Origin: Methanocorpusculum petauri
GTDB lineage: Archaea; Halobacteriota; Methanomicrobia; Methanomicrobiales; Methanocorpusculaceae
Reading direction: 5' to 3'
DNA: 64,000 nucleotides
Assembly: GCF_026891975.1 (NCBI RefSeq)
Contig: NZ_JAPTGB010000005.1
Coordinates: forward strand, 1 to 64,000
Positions 1 to 8,329 of this stretch are shown here, piece after piece (within the stretch, counting starts at the first letter, position 1; every line of letters starts with the position of its first letter). The notes beneath the pieces were generated by a model, which did not search any database, was not told the DNA's origin, and saw only the letters and a program-made list of their open reading frames with translations. A program made the position numbers and the translations under genes.

Positions 1-16
1 GCACTTGCCATTCTTT

Positions 17-1186
17 TTACTCCAGGGGTTTTAATTCAACCTGACCAAAGGTGTCTTCCTGGATCTTGGAGGAACGCGGGACGCACAGCTTGGCAGCGAT
101 ACTCTTGAACAGATCAGTCTCGGGGCCTTTGACGTGGATGCCGGAACGTCTGATGGTGATGACATCCTCGGACGGGCATGCATTGACGCAGGCACCGCAG
201 AGAATACACAGATCAGCATTCACTGCAATTGTCGGCTCGATACTGTCCTTCTTCAGTTGAAGAGCGGGGACAGGGGTCGGCAGGTAGATGGCATTGCACG
301 GGCAGATGTCAACACAGGTGGAACAGCCGCCGGGACATTTGTCGGCGTTGAAAACGATCTCACCGTCGAAGAACTTCTTGATAGTGACAGCTTCTTCGGG
401 GCAGACTTTTTCACACCAGCTGCAGGTGACACAGGTTTCTTTGTCGATCGTGACTTTGCCGGCAAGCTTGCTGCCTTCCTTGACAACGCGCTCGACAACA
501 ATTGCATGTTCCGGACAGGCGGTTGCACACACCTGGCAGGCATTACACAGAGATTCGTCCCAGACGACTTCACCGGCAGAACCTACCTTTTCGGCAGTGA
601 ACGGAATGCGCTTGATCTTCAGAGCCGGACAGAGAGATGCGCAGATACCACAGACATTGCACTTCTCTTTGTCGACGACTAACGTCGTTACGGCGTCAAG
701 AGCGGTTTGCCGCTTGGCACCGTCAGCGACCTCACCCTCATAGACAGGGATGTCGCGGACAATCGCATCACGCGGACATGCTTCACTGCACGTCGTGCAG
801 CGGACACATTTGTTTTCATCAATCTCGGCAGTGAAATCATACTCCGGGAAACCTTCCTGTTCTTTGATCGGAAGGCTCGGTTCACCGTCAACTCTGACCT
901 CAAGTGCGTCAAACGGACACAGAATCGTACAGACACCGCAGTAAGAACACTTGGCGGGGTCAACAGAGATAGCGGCTTCGTCTTTGACGGCGCCGCGGCG
1001 GACAGCACCGACAAGGCCGAGAATGATTGCATCCTTCGGACAAACTTCGGAACAGATACCGCATCCGGTACATTTGGTCGTGTTTAACACGAGGTTCGAC
1101 ACCTTCTTCAGGAGGCGCTGCTCCATAATGACGGTGTCATTCTCCATCTTCGTGGAGTATTTTGGATACATTGTGCTCATTGCCAT
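17..1186 (-). CDS. fwdF: FwdF-type polyferredoxin of formylmethanofuran dehydrogenase
   Basis: This 389-residue protein has eight cysteine clusters of the C-x2-C-x2-C-x3-CP kind, for example CTGCGICSEVCP and CSYCGVCTILCP. One is a variant, CPGGCSTCVDICP. By family knowledge this is the polyferredoxin that wires electrons into the tungsten or molybdenum formylmethanofuran dehydrogenase, which reduces CO2 in the first step of methanogenesis in the cytoplasm. It lies 28 bp downstream of fwdG on the same strand, so the two are cotranscribed. The catalytic subunits would lie beyond the left edge of the window. An energy-converting hydrogenase polyferredoxin is the main alternative. Confidence 0.85.
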   Translation of the reverse strand: MAMSTMYPKYSTKMENDTVIMEQRLLKKVSNLVLNTTKCTGCGICSEVCPKDAIILGLVGAVRRGAVKDEAAISVDPAKCSYCGVCTILCPFDALEVRVDGEPSLPIKEQEGFPEYDFTAEIDENKCVRCTTCSEACPRDAIVRDIPVYEGEVADGAKRQTALDAVTTLVVDKEKCNVCGICASLCPALKIKRIPFTAEKVGSAGEVVWDESLCNACQVCATACPEHAIVVERVVKEGSKLAGKVTIDKETCVTCSWCEKVCPEEAVTIKKFFDGEIVFNADKCPGGCSTCVDICPCNAIYLPTPVPALQLKKDSIEPTIAVNADLCILCGACVNACPSEDVITIRRSGIHVKGPETDLFKSIAAKLCVPRSSKIQEDTFGQVELKPLE

Positions 1187-1214
1187 GTATGAATCCTCGG
1201 TTCTCCAATCTTAC

Positions 1215-1496
1215 TTAGTGGGTGGCTCCCTCAACAGCTTTCGCTGCAACAGGTCCATCCTGCGGTCCTACCAGTCTAATAACATCGTATGGGCATGCTT
1301 CGACGCACACACCGCAACCAGCACACAGTTCGTGTTTGATGTCAAGGATCATAGCCTTGCCATTCTGAACGAGATAGATCTTGTCTGTTGAGGCAGGATC
1401 TACGGTGTTGAGTTCCAGTGCGTTTACCGGGCAGGCGACCACACAATTGTTACAACCGGTACATCGCTCCATGTTGATATGCATTGCAAATGCCAT
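1215..1496 (-). CDS. fwdG: FwdG-type 2[4Fe-4S] ferredoxin subunit
   Basis: A 93-residue ferredoxin with two clusters, CTGCNNCVVACP near residue 12 and CAGCGVCVEACP near residue 60, separated by a short insertion. It matches the small ferredoxin subunit of formylmethanofuran dehydrogenase in size and in its position just before fwdF. It appears to be the first gene of the operon in this window: a TATA-like box lies about 60 bp upstream on the minus strand, and GGTG sits ahead of the ATG as a weak ribosome binding site. The assignment rests on the neighbouring polyferredoxin. Confidence 0.8.
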   Translation of the reverse strand: MAFAMHINMERCTGCNNCVVACPVNALELNTVDPASTDKIYLVQNGKAMILDIKHELCAGCGVCVEACPYDVIRLVGPQDGPVAAKAVEGATH

Positions 1497-2017
1497 TGCT
1501 TATATGCACCAGCCTATATCGATCGAAATCGATTACTGAAATGGTTGTGGGAGAATATAGATAAAGTTTCTTAATAAAATGGAGGCCGAAAACAGGTGTA
1601 TTTTGCCCATTGTAAGTTTAAAAAGTTAACAAAATACATTTGTAAATGTAAAGTACACAAAACAGGAGAGAAAGAACACCCGGAAACCTAATATGACCAA
1701 GAACAAAGGATAATTATCAGATTCCAATATAACCGCATTAAACCCGGCATTATCCAAGAATATCTCATTTGCGCGCGTATTTGAAACAGAGATCATAGAG
1801 TCAAAAGTATTGAACCGACCAGCATATTAACAAGGTTTGATTATCCGGACAGATTGAGATTATCAGTGGGTAACTCAGGACCCCTGCAGACTCTATTATT
1901 ATAGTGCATCTTCACGCCCGGAATTATTTCGGTATCGATTACCTCTTATACTCTCACCACCGATATTTCTGTTAACGAAAATTCCGGTATCAAAGCCGGA
2001 CATAATGCAGGATATCC
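1497..2017. promoter_or_regulatory. Divergent intergenic control region with two palindromes
   Basis: This 521-bp AT-rich gap has no convincing ORF or RNA gene. On the minus strand a TATA-like CTTTATCTATATTC (about 1554-1567) would serve fwdG. Between it and the fwdG start is a perfect inverted repeat, ATCGAT-CGAA-ATCGAT (1518-1533), well placed as an operator near the transcription start. A second palindrome, TACATTT-GT-AAATGTA (1635-1650), lies upstream of the promoter. On the plus strand CTATTATTATAG (about 1892-1903) could be the TATA element for the MMP11-like operon. The regulator roles are inferred from position only. Confidence 0.5.
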
Positions 2018-2971
2018 ATGATTACCTTAACCCCGGAACAGGTAAAAGAACGGTTTGGACCGTTATTCTGCCATCGCCTGCTGGTGATGACTGATGAAAA
2101 GGAAGGAATCGCTGAACTTCACGAACAGTGCCACGCCCGCGGCCCCATTGAGTGGGACCACATGAACCGCAGACGTGCAGGTGGTGCCCTCATCTCCGCA
2201 AAGACGGAAGGAACTACCATGACTATGACAGCAAAGATCGGATCCTACCCCATCCGGTTCGGTCCATCTGACACCGAACTCGGCGGCCAGGCGCTTGAAG
2301 CAGTCATCATCAACAACAACGAAGTGGCCACCAGTTGGGCGGGTGCTGCGGGAGCGGGTATCGGTATTGCCGCATGTCTGGCACAGGCACCGGGTGTAAT
2401 CAGAACCGAGTACAACTCAGAAGAGGATCTCCATGTCGGCGGAGCACATATCTGCCGGAGTACCATTGTTCTGCCGAAGTACGAAAAGATCACCTTCGGT
2501 ATCGATGACACTGACACCAAAGAAAGCGGAGCGACCTGGGTGCTTGCCATGAAATGCGGAGAAGCCTGCACCATTGACGGAGCAATCTTCCTCGGTATGA
2601 GAATCATCCAACTCAACCCCAAAGCCCCGGAGAAAACCACCAACTGTACCGGATCCGTTATTACGTTTGCAATAAAGCCGGAGAAGAAAGAGGAACTGAT
2701 TCAGTTCGTCAAAACATTCGTCGAAGAACGCTCGGCAAGTACCGACACCGGCATCTGCTACTGGAGCGGAATCAAACTGCCGGAATCTCCCTACGCAAAA
2801 CGGATCAAAACCGAACTGCTGACAAAAGACGATGCCGCCGCCGAAGCGGAACGCCTCGGGATTCAGTTCGTGGACGCGGCAAACGGGAAAGGACGTATCG
2901 GTGCTCTTGGAGCACTTCTGTGGGCAAACGGAGGTGTGGAAGTTGCAGGGCTATATGGCGAATCTTCGTGA
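2018..2971 (+). CDS. Methanogenesis marker 11-like protein, first paralogue
   Basis: A 317-residue protein whose central motif GIDDTDTKESGATW (about residue 165) is shared with the methanogenesis marker 11 family and with the TiaS-type ATP-binding fold. A glycine-rich stretch, AGAGIGIAACLAQAPGV, precedes it and KTTNCTGS follows. The next gene repeats all three elements, so the pair arose by duplication. Its biochemical function is unknown. It overlaps the next gene by 17 bp and heads a three-gene operon. GCAGGAT before the ATG is a plausible ribosome binding site. Confidence 0.65.
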   Translation: MITLTPEQVKERFGPLFCHRLLVMTDEKEGIAELHEQCHARGPIEWDHMNRRRAGGALISAKTEGTTMTMTAKIGSYPIRFGPSDTELGGQALEAVIINNNEVATSWAGAAGAGIGIAACLAQAPGVIRTEYNSEEDLHVGGAHICRSTIVLPKYEKITFGIDDTDTKESGATWVLAMKCGEACTIDGAIFLGMRIIQLNPKAPEKTTNCTGSVITFAIKPEKKEELIQFVKTFVEERSASTDTGICYWSGIKLPESPYAKRIKTELLTKDDAAAEAERLGIQFVDAANGKGRIGALGALLWANGGVEVAGLYGESS

Positions 2972-3842
2972 TCCCTATCAGGCACCGTATCAGGAGATCA
3001 TTGCGATCGCCTCCGAGGACGGTAAACAGATAGAACTCATTGAATGTTTCGACTGTATCGGCGGCGGCATGTGGGTGGCAAAACACTATGCCCAAAGCCC
3101 CCTGGTAACCAGTGTCAGAAAAGTAGGGACCACCATCCGTTACCACATTACCCCAGGATCAGCGGAACTCCCGCTTGCCGGATCAAAATTTCCCGCAGGA
3201 ATCTCCGGAGCAAAAGTATCCGACACCGAGATTGCGGTCTCCTACCTTGGCATGGGCGGCGGGGGTGTCGGGGCATCCGTCTGCCGGGCAGGAGCGAAGG
3301 GTGTTCTCCGGGCCGAGACCACACCCTGCGGCGGTGGAAAACTTGCCGGCTCAACACTGCATCTCCGCAGAATGGAACGGGTCATCATCGGTATTGACGA
3401 CACCGACACGCCGGAGGTCGGAGCAACCTGGGCACTGACACACAACATCGCCCGCGAGGTGGAAGACGACAACTCCCGCTACCTCTCCCATACCATCACC
3501 CAGCTTTTCCCGGTCGCCCAGCGAACCAAGAACTGTGTTGCAGTGGCAATCGAGTTTGCCACAACTGAACCGGATGTGCTGATCGACAGAGTACAACAGC
3601 TCGTGGAACAGTACACACTCTCCGACAAGACCGGCATGGTAGCTTTCCGCGGCTTTGATCCCGCACCACTGGAAGAGTACGCATGGATGGTCAAACGCGG
3701 AGAAATTACGCTGGAAAGCATGGAATCGATAAAACACTATCTCGACATCCGCATCGGCGGATCGGGAATTATCGGTGCAGCGGCGGCAATTCCGCTCTAC
3801 ACCAGATTTGACGAGGCACTGGAACTATGTGGGAATCCCTGA
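2955..3842 (+). CDS. Methanogenesis marker protein 11 (putative), second paralogue
   Basis: The start MANLRDPYQAPYQEI was chosen over a longer frame at 2832, which would overlap the upstream gene by 140 bp. The 295-residue product contains FDCIGGGMW near the N-terminus, a glycine-rich LGMGGGGVGASVCRAGA, then GIDDTDTPEVGATW and RTKNCVAV. The pattern fits the methanogen-restricted marker 11 family, whose role is unknown. A nucleotide-binding role is inferred from similarity to TiaS-like domains. It overlaps both neighbours by 16-17 bp, so translation is probably coupled. Confidence 0.7.
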   Translation: MANLRDPYQAPYQEIIAIASEDGKQIELIECFDCIGGGMWVAKHYAQSPLVTSVRKVGTTIRYHITPGSAELPLAGSKFPAGISGAKVSDTEIAVSYLGMGGGGVGASVCRAGAKGVLRAETTPCGGGKLAGSTLHLRRMERVIIGIDDTDTPEVGATWALTHNIAREVEDDNSRYLSHTITQLFPVAQRTKNCVAVAIEFATTEPDVLIDRVQQLVEQYTLSDKTGMVAFRGFDPAPLEEYAWMVKRGEITLESMESIKHYLDIRIGGSGIIGAAAAIPLYTRFDEALELCGNP

Positions 3843-4786
3843 AAGCACAATTACTTGAGATCGGCACGGCACAGCTCACCGGAACCGACGCATCCGAGTA
3901 TGAATCAAAATCAACCGCGGGACCCGGAGCCGGAGGACGCGGGTCAGTCTTCTTCAGCTACGAAGGACACCGTGTGCGTCTTTCTGTTGCAGACGAATCA
4001 CCGATTACAATCCGCCACATCGGCGGCGGAACCGTGATGCTGACCTACGGGTGCATCGAAGTTCTCGGCAAACTCGAAAAACCGGGAAGTCACTGCCCCG
4101 GCCAAGCATACATTACCATCAGCGGTTCCTGTATTTTTCACTGCAAATACTGTCCGGTACCGGCAAACGCTGCACCGACAAAACAGACGGACGAAATCAT
4201 CTCCCTCGTCCGGGACGCAGGTGACATTACGGCAATCTCTCTGACAAGCGGAGTCACCGGAAGTGCCGAAGAGGAAGAAGAAAGAACCCTTGCAGTGGTG
4301 AAAGCACTCAACGAGTTTGATATCCCCATCGGCGTTTCAATCTATCCGGTCTCCGGCACTGCCCGCCGCCTGCATGAGGCGGGGGTGGCAGAGGTCAAGT
4401 TCAATCTGGAGACCGCAACTCCCGGACTGTTCGCGGAGATGTGTCCCGGCATGGATCGCGACATGGTCAATGCCGAACTGGACGAGGCGGTGAAACTGTT
4501 CGGCAGAAACCATGTGTTCACGAATCTCATCTTCGGACTCGGTGAGACCGATGAGGAGATGAAGACCGCAATTGATGATCTCTGTGCCCGCGGTATCATC
4601 CCGAGCCTCCGCCCGTTCTCTCCCGGAGGCGAGTTGAAAGATCTGCCGCGGCCCGGCTTCAGGCGGTTCATGAATCTCTACAAACATCACCGCGCAGCTC
4701 TTGCGGCGAATGGTTTGGACACCCGTGAGGCAAAAACAATGTGCATCGCCTGTACCGGATGCGACATGGTGCCGGGCCGGGACTGA
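3827..4786 (+). CDS. Radical SAM protein linked to the marker-11 genes
   Basis: A 319-residue protein with the radical SAM cluster motif CIFHCKYC (C-x3-C-x2-C, about residue 105). Upstream of it is about 95 residues resembling a beta-rich accessory region (GAGGRGSVFFSYEGHRV). The TIM-barrel part includes EVKFNLETATPG and NLIFGLGETDEE. The C-terminus ends in a second cysteine group, TMCIACTGCD, which could bind an auxiliary Fe-S cluster. It is not Mmp10, which has a different architecture, and not biotin synthase by neighbourhood. The 16-bp overlap with the marker-11 gene suggests the two act together. The substrate is unknown. Confidence 0.7.
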   Translation: MWESLKAQLLEIGTAQLTGTDASEYESKSTAGPGAGGRGSVFFSYEGHRVRLSVADESPITIRHIGGGTVMLTYGCIEVLGKLEKPGSHCPGQAYITISGSCIFHCKYCPVPANAAPTKQTDEIISLVRDAGDITAISLTSGVTGSAEEEEERTLAVVKALNEFDIPIGVSIYPVSGTARRLHEAGVAEVKFNLETATPGLFAEMCPGMDRDMVNAELDEAVKLFGRNHVFTNLIFGLGETDEEMKTAIDDLCARGIIPSLRPFSPGGELKDLPRPGFRRFMNLYKHHRAALAANGLDTREAKTMCIACTGCDMVPGRD

Positions 4787-4837
4787 CTGCGATAGGCGGA
4801 TTTAATTTGCAGCATAGCAATAGAATAGAGTAGCAGC

Positions 4838-5659
4838 ATGATCTTTCCAACCGAATGCAAATACATCGGCAGTGCGGCAACAAAACCGTACGGCGATACG
4901 GTGTACTTCCTGACGAAGTATCTGATCCATCCGGTACCGGAAGGTTTTGAGATTCTGGAAGTGGAGCACGAGGGAGAGAGCGGCTACCTGCGGAAGGTGA
5001 AGTCCGTCCGCCGTCTGGTAGGGCCGGAAGACATTGCCGTGTGGGAAGGACCGATCACACCGCACGACCGGACCGGCCTTATCAGAAAGGCGTTGTCCAC
5101 CGGAAAACGATGCACCATCTTCGGCGCAAATGATGAACACCGGACCTTTGTCCTCGATCCTGATCTTTCGGGGCTGGAAACGGTGCATGTCTATGACATT
5201 ACCCCGCCGCGGGCGAACCTGTCGGAAAATCTGAAGATTCTGGAAACACTGGGATTTTTCGGAACAGAAAATATTCTGTTCGAGCATCATGTCAGGGACA
5301 TTGCAAAAATTCCGGCGGATGTGTATCCCTGCCGTGCAGGAGGTTTTGCGAAAACCCTTGACCGAGACAGTCTGCACGGCGGTGAACATGTCGCCTGCTG
5401 TCTGACCGGACGCCACATCTGCGGCGAGTGTTACGGCGATGATTTTGTGTTCGAGGATACGTGCCCTCTCTCGCAGGTGGCTGAAGAACCATTCATCGCC
5501 CGGTGCTGCCGGGCGGAACGGAGCGGGATCGGTATCTATAACGGAAAGTTCGGCGCTGTTGTGCACTGGGGTTCGTCGCCCCGCGTGATGCTGGAGGCGG
5601 TTGACAACATGATTGCCGCGTGGCGGAAGAGGTTGGAGGAGGAATCACATCATGGTTAA
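4838..5659 (+). CDS. Conserved hypothetical protein, cysteine-bearing
   Basis: A 273-residue soluble protein without a recognised domain. Its second half carries scattered cysteines (YPCRAG, HVACCLTGRHICGECYG, EDTCPL, ARCCRAE), and the CC-x6-CGEC group looks able to bind a metal or Fe-S cluster. The start follows an AT-rich spacer about 50 bp after the radical SAM gene. It ends 8 bp inside the endonuclease IV gene, so it belongs to the same transcription unit. A long antisense frame over it lacks family features and was rejected. I do not recognise the function. Confidence 0.65.
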   Translation: MIFPTECKYIGSAATKPYGDTVYFLTKYLIHPVPEGFEILEVEHEGESGYLRKVKSVRRLVGPEDIAVWEGPITPHDRTGLIRKALSTGKRCTIFGANDEHRTFVLDPDLSGLETVHVYDITPPRANLSENLKILETLGFFGTENILFEHHVRDIAKIPADVYPCRAGGFAKTLDRDSLHGGEHVACCLTGRHICGECYGDDFVFEDTCPLSQVAEEPFIARCCRAERSGIGIYNGKFGAVVHWGSSPRVMLEAVDNMIAAWRKRLEEESHHG

Positions 5660-6497
5660 GCTCGGATTTCATGTCTCGATTGCCGGGGCTTTTGCAAATG
5701 CAGTAGAGCGGGCACAGGCACTCGGATGCGATACGTTTCAGATATTTACCCGCAGTCCGCGGGTGTGGGCGGCAAAACCGGTAGATGCAGTTGCGGCTGA
5801 TGCATTCACCGCGGCTCTCGCCGCGTCCGGCATCAGTCCGGTAGTGGACCACATGCCCTATCTCCCGAACCCTGCGGCTGAGAAACCTGAAATTTATGAG
5901 AAATCGGTTGCGACGCTGACCGACGAACTCAACCGGTGCAGCCTGCTGAAGATCCCCTATCTTGTCACCCACCTCGGACATCACGGGGTGGAAGGACACA
6001 GGAAAGGGCAGGAAAAGGTTATCGCTGCAATCGGTCATGCTCTGGACAACGCCGCAGGCGACACCATGATTCTTCTGGAGAACACCGCAAACGAAAAGAA
6101 CACGGTCGGAGGTACGTTCACGGATGTCGGTGCAATTGCCGACGGACTTGGACGCGAACCGCGGGTAGGTTTCTGTTTTGATACCTGCCACGCGGCAGCA
6201 GCCGGGTACGACCTCAAAGGCCACGGTGCGGAGACGGTCTTCGGATGGTTTGCGGATGAAGCGGGAGATCTCTCGCGGCTGAAGGTGATTCATCTCAATG
6301 ACATGAAAGGAGGAGTCGGATCGCATCTCGATCGTCACGAGCATCTCGGACTTGGGACGCTCGGCGAAGAGACGATTCGCGATGTACTGACATTTCCGAA
6401 GATTTCCCACTGTGCATTCATTATGGAGACGCCGTCAAACGAGGTGCGGGACGATGCAGGGAACATGGCTGTTGCGCGGCGGCTCGCTGCGATGTGA
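5652..6497 (+). CDS. nfo: Endonuclease IV (apurinic/apyrimidinic endonuclease)
   Basis: A 281-residue TIM-barrel nuclease that cleaves DNA 5' of abasic sites in base excision repair. Family metal-binding segments are present: GFHVSIAGAF at the N-terminus, THLGHHG, ENTANE, GFCFDTCHAAAAGYD, HLNDMKG and DRHEHLG. The start was set at MVKLGFHVS because GGAGGAGG lies 9 bp upstream and the alternative frame extends far into the previous gene. It overlaps the preceding stop by 8 bp and the following GTG by 4 bp. Confidence 0.93.
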   Translation: MVKLGFHVSIAGAFANAVERAQALGCDTFQIFTRSPRVWAAKPVDAVAADAFTAALAASGISPVVDHMPYLPNPAAEKPEIYEKSVATLTDELNRCSLLKIPYLVTHLGHHGVEGHRKGQEKVIAAIGHALDNAAGDTMILLENTANEKNTVGGTFTDVGAIADGLGREPRVGFCFDTCHAAAAGYDLKGHGAETVFGWFADEAGDLSRLKVIHLNDMKGGVGSHLDRHEHLGLGTLGEETIRDVLTFPKISHCAFIMETPSNEVRDDAGNMAVARRLAAM

Positions 6498-6757
6498 CGG
6501 AAATGAATGCCGCAGACCGGGACGGACTGCTCGCAAGCCTTCCAAAACTACATACAACTATGTTGGGGGCGGAAAGAGTCAGAAAAAATCTCTCACTGAA
6601 CGCCACGGATGATGTGGTAAACTGGTGCAGGGAGCAGATCAAAAATCCCGCTGCAACGATACGAAAGAGCGGGAAAAACTTCTATGTCCAAATTGATGGC
6701 TGCGAGATAACGATTCATGCCCGCAGCTGCACGATCATCACCGCACATCGAATCTGA
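6494..6757 (+). CDS. DUF3781 family small protein
   Basis: An 87-residue protein matching the uncharacterised DUF3781 family: LHTTMLGAERVRKNL, then VNWCREQI, GKNFYVQIDGCEITI and a terminal SCTIITAH. Translation may start at the GTG overlapping the nfo stop or at the ATG nine bases later (6503). The 4-bp overlap implies coupling with nfo. The function is unknown. A link with DNA repair is only suggested by position. Confidence 0.75.
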   Translation: MTEMNAADRDGLLASLPKLHTTMLGAERVRKNLSLNATDDVVNWCREQIKNPAATIRKSGKNFYVQIDGCEITIHARSCTIITAHRI

Positions 6758-6790
6758 GGGAGCTCTGCTCAAATTTTTTTCGGGCGTTTT

Positions 6791-7621
6791 TCATGGAAAA
6801 CTGCGAAACAACAGCGACAGCAGTTCCTCACTGCTGCCCACAACCTCTGCTTCCGTTTCCAGCATGAGATTCACCAGCTCATTCTCACTGTAGCGCCGGA
6901 AATCCGTGCGGATCGCAATTATCCGTTTGCCAAGTGCTGTTGCATACCCCATCTCCCATGCAGTTCCGGAGTCCACATCGGAACCATCAATCACCGCAAC
7001 AACAATGTCGCTGTTTTTCAGAGCCGCAAGATTCCATCGGTAGATCAGTTCCTCACGGTTTTTACTCCGCGACTCTGCGGTATCCTCAAACTTCTGGGGA
7101 AGATGCACAGCATAATACTGCGAAGCAAGAAGATCGGCAAGACCGGCATTGTAGATCTTCTGTGCCTCGGAAAACAGCGGGGCAGCAAGGTAGATACGGT
7201 ACCTGGCAAAACTCCGGACATCGATCAGCGGAATATCAGCAAACCGTTTGAGAAACACGCCGGGACCTGCCGATTTCTCGTCACCGTAGTAGGTGGTCGT
7301 GACACCGCAGGTCGGCGATGAGTTCACCCCGAGAATGGCAATCGGACCCTCACCCCGTTCGGCAATCAGTGCCCGCACATCCTCTTCAAGACGATCGAGA
7401 ACTGCGGCAAACTCCGGCGTGTTGAGGCGGTCGAGGAAGGAACCGGGACTTCGGGGAACACCAAGATACAGCGTCTCGGGGCACGGAAGCGGTACCATCT
7501 CAATGCCGAACTGCCGGCAGCGTGCAGCAGCAGCTGCCCACACCGCACGATCTGCATCGGTGGTGATACCTTCGGCACGGAGCTTTTCGTTCAGAATGCA
7601 CGGGGAGACAAGGACATACAT
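6791..7621 (-). CDS. TudS-like (DUF523) and nucleoside 2-deoxyribosyltransferase fusion
   Basis: A 276-residue two-domain protein. The N-terminal half has three cysteine motifs in DUF523/TudS order: VSPCILNE, PLPCPE and NSSPTCG. In thiouracil desulfurase these cysteines hold a [4Fe-4S] cluster. The C-terminal half, from IYLAAPLFSEAQ, matches nucleoside 2-deoxyribosyltransferases, with SDIVVAVIDGSDVDSGTAWEMG (split here by eye at IDGSD) as the substrate loop. The start MYVLVSP was chosen because the family begins there. The fusion suggests processing of modified or thiolated nucleobases. It is convergent with the nfo operon. Confidence 0.7.
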   Translation of the reverse strand: MYVLVSPCILNEKLRAEGITTDADRAVWAAAAARCRQFGIEMVPLPCPETLYLGVPRSPGSFLDRLNTPEFAAVLDRLEEDVRALIAERGEGPIAILGVNSSPTCGVTTTYYGDEKSAGPGVFLKRFADIPLIDVRSFARYRIYLAAPLFSEAQKIYNAGLADLLASQYYAVHLPQKFEDTAESRSKNREELIYRWNLAALKNSDIVVAVIDGSDVDSGTAWEMGYATALGKRIIAIRTDFRRYSENELVNLMLETEAEVVGSSEELLSLLFRSFP

Positions 7622-7766
7622 TGGTATGTCGTTAGGAGGTCTGAAGAGATAAAATCCCCAGACAGACGAAAACACATATCCGAACCTCCCACATACACAC
7701 TACGACAAGTGCGGGATGCGGTACCCGAAATCAGAATAACCGTTCACGCACAATAAGGATACAGAA

Positions 7767-8276
7767 ATGGCCCGGGACAGAATTTCGCTTATCGCCTACC
7801 GCGACAACTCCTGCGATCCGAAAAAATGCACCATGAAAAAACTGGAGCGGTTCGGTATGCTGCGGATAGTAAACCGCATCCCGCAGATTCCCAAAAGCAC
7901 GCTGCTCCTGGATCCGACCGCAGGGTTCGTTCTCTCCCCTGCAGATCGCGCCTGGGTGCAGTCGATAACCGCTCTTGACTGTTCGTGGGAAGTTCTTGAC
8001 ACCGCAAACCTCGGGTCATGGAAAGGACGGAGGGCACTGCCGTTTCTGGTTGCAGCAAATCCGGTCAACTTCGGCAAACCTTTTACTATGACCTCGGTCG
8101 AAGCGATTGCCGCAACGCTGTACATCCTCGGTGAAGAGGAACAGGCAAAGAACGTTCTTGCAAAATTTCACTGGGGACTTAACTTCCTTGCCCTTAACGC
8201 CGAACCGCTTGCCGAGTATGCGGCGGCAGAAAACAGTACTGAGGTCCTGAAGATCCAGAGCGAATACATCGGCTGA
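7767..8276 (+). CDS. tsr3: Tsr3-type rRNA aminocarboxypropyltransferase (DUF367)
   Basis: A 169-residue protein with the hallmarks of the Tsr3 family: DPKKCTMKKLERFG near the start, LLLDPTAG, ITALDCSW, ALPFLVAANPVNFGKP and a C-terminal WGLNFLALNAEPL. The enzyme transfers an aminocarboxypropyl group from SAM to a modified pseudouridine of small-subunit rRNA in eukaryotes and archaea. It appears monocistronic, 54 bp ahead of the UbiB-like gene. Confidence 0.88.
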   Translation: MARDRISLIAYRDNSCDPKKCTMKKLERFGMLRIVNRIPQIPKSTLLLDPTAGFVLSPADRAWVQSITALDCSWEVLDTANLGSWKGRRALPFLVAANPVNFGKPFTMTSVEAIAATLYILGEEEQAKNVLAKFHWGLNFLALNAEPLAEYAAAENSTEVLKIQSEYIG

Positions 8277-8329
8277 AACGGCGGCACCGAGACTATTAAC
8301 ATCTGAAACGACCAATTAACACCTATACA

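Noticed and set aside
4802-5566. 254-codon minus-strand frame over the cysteine-bearing hypothetical gene
   Set aside because: The plus-strand frame fits the operon, has a good start and overlaps nfo in the usual coupled way. The minus frame has none of these.
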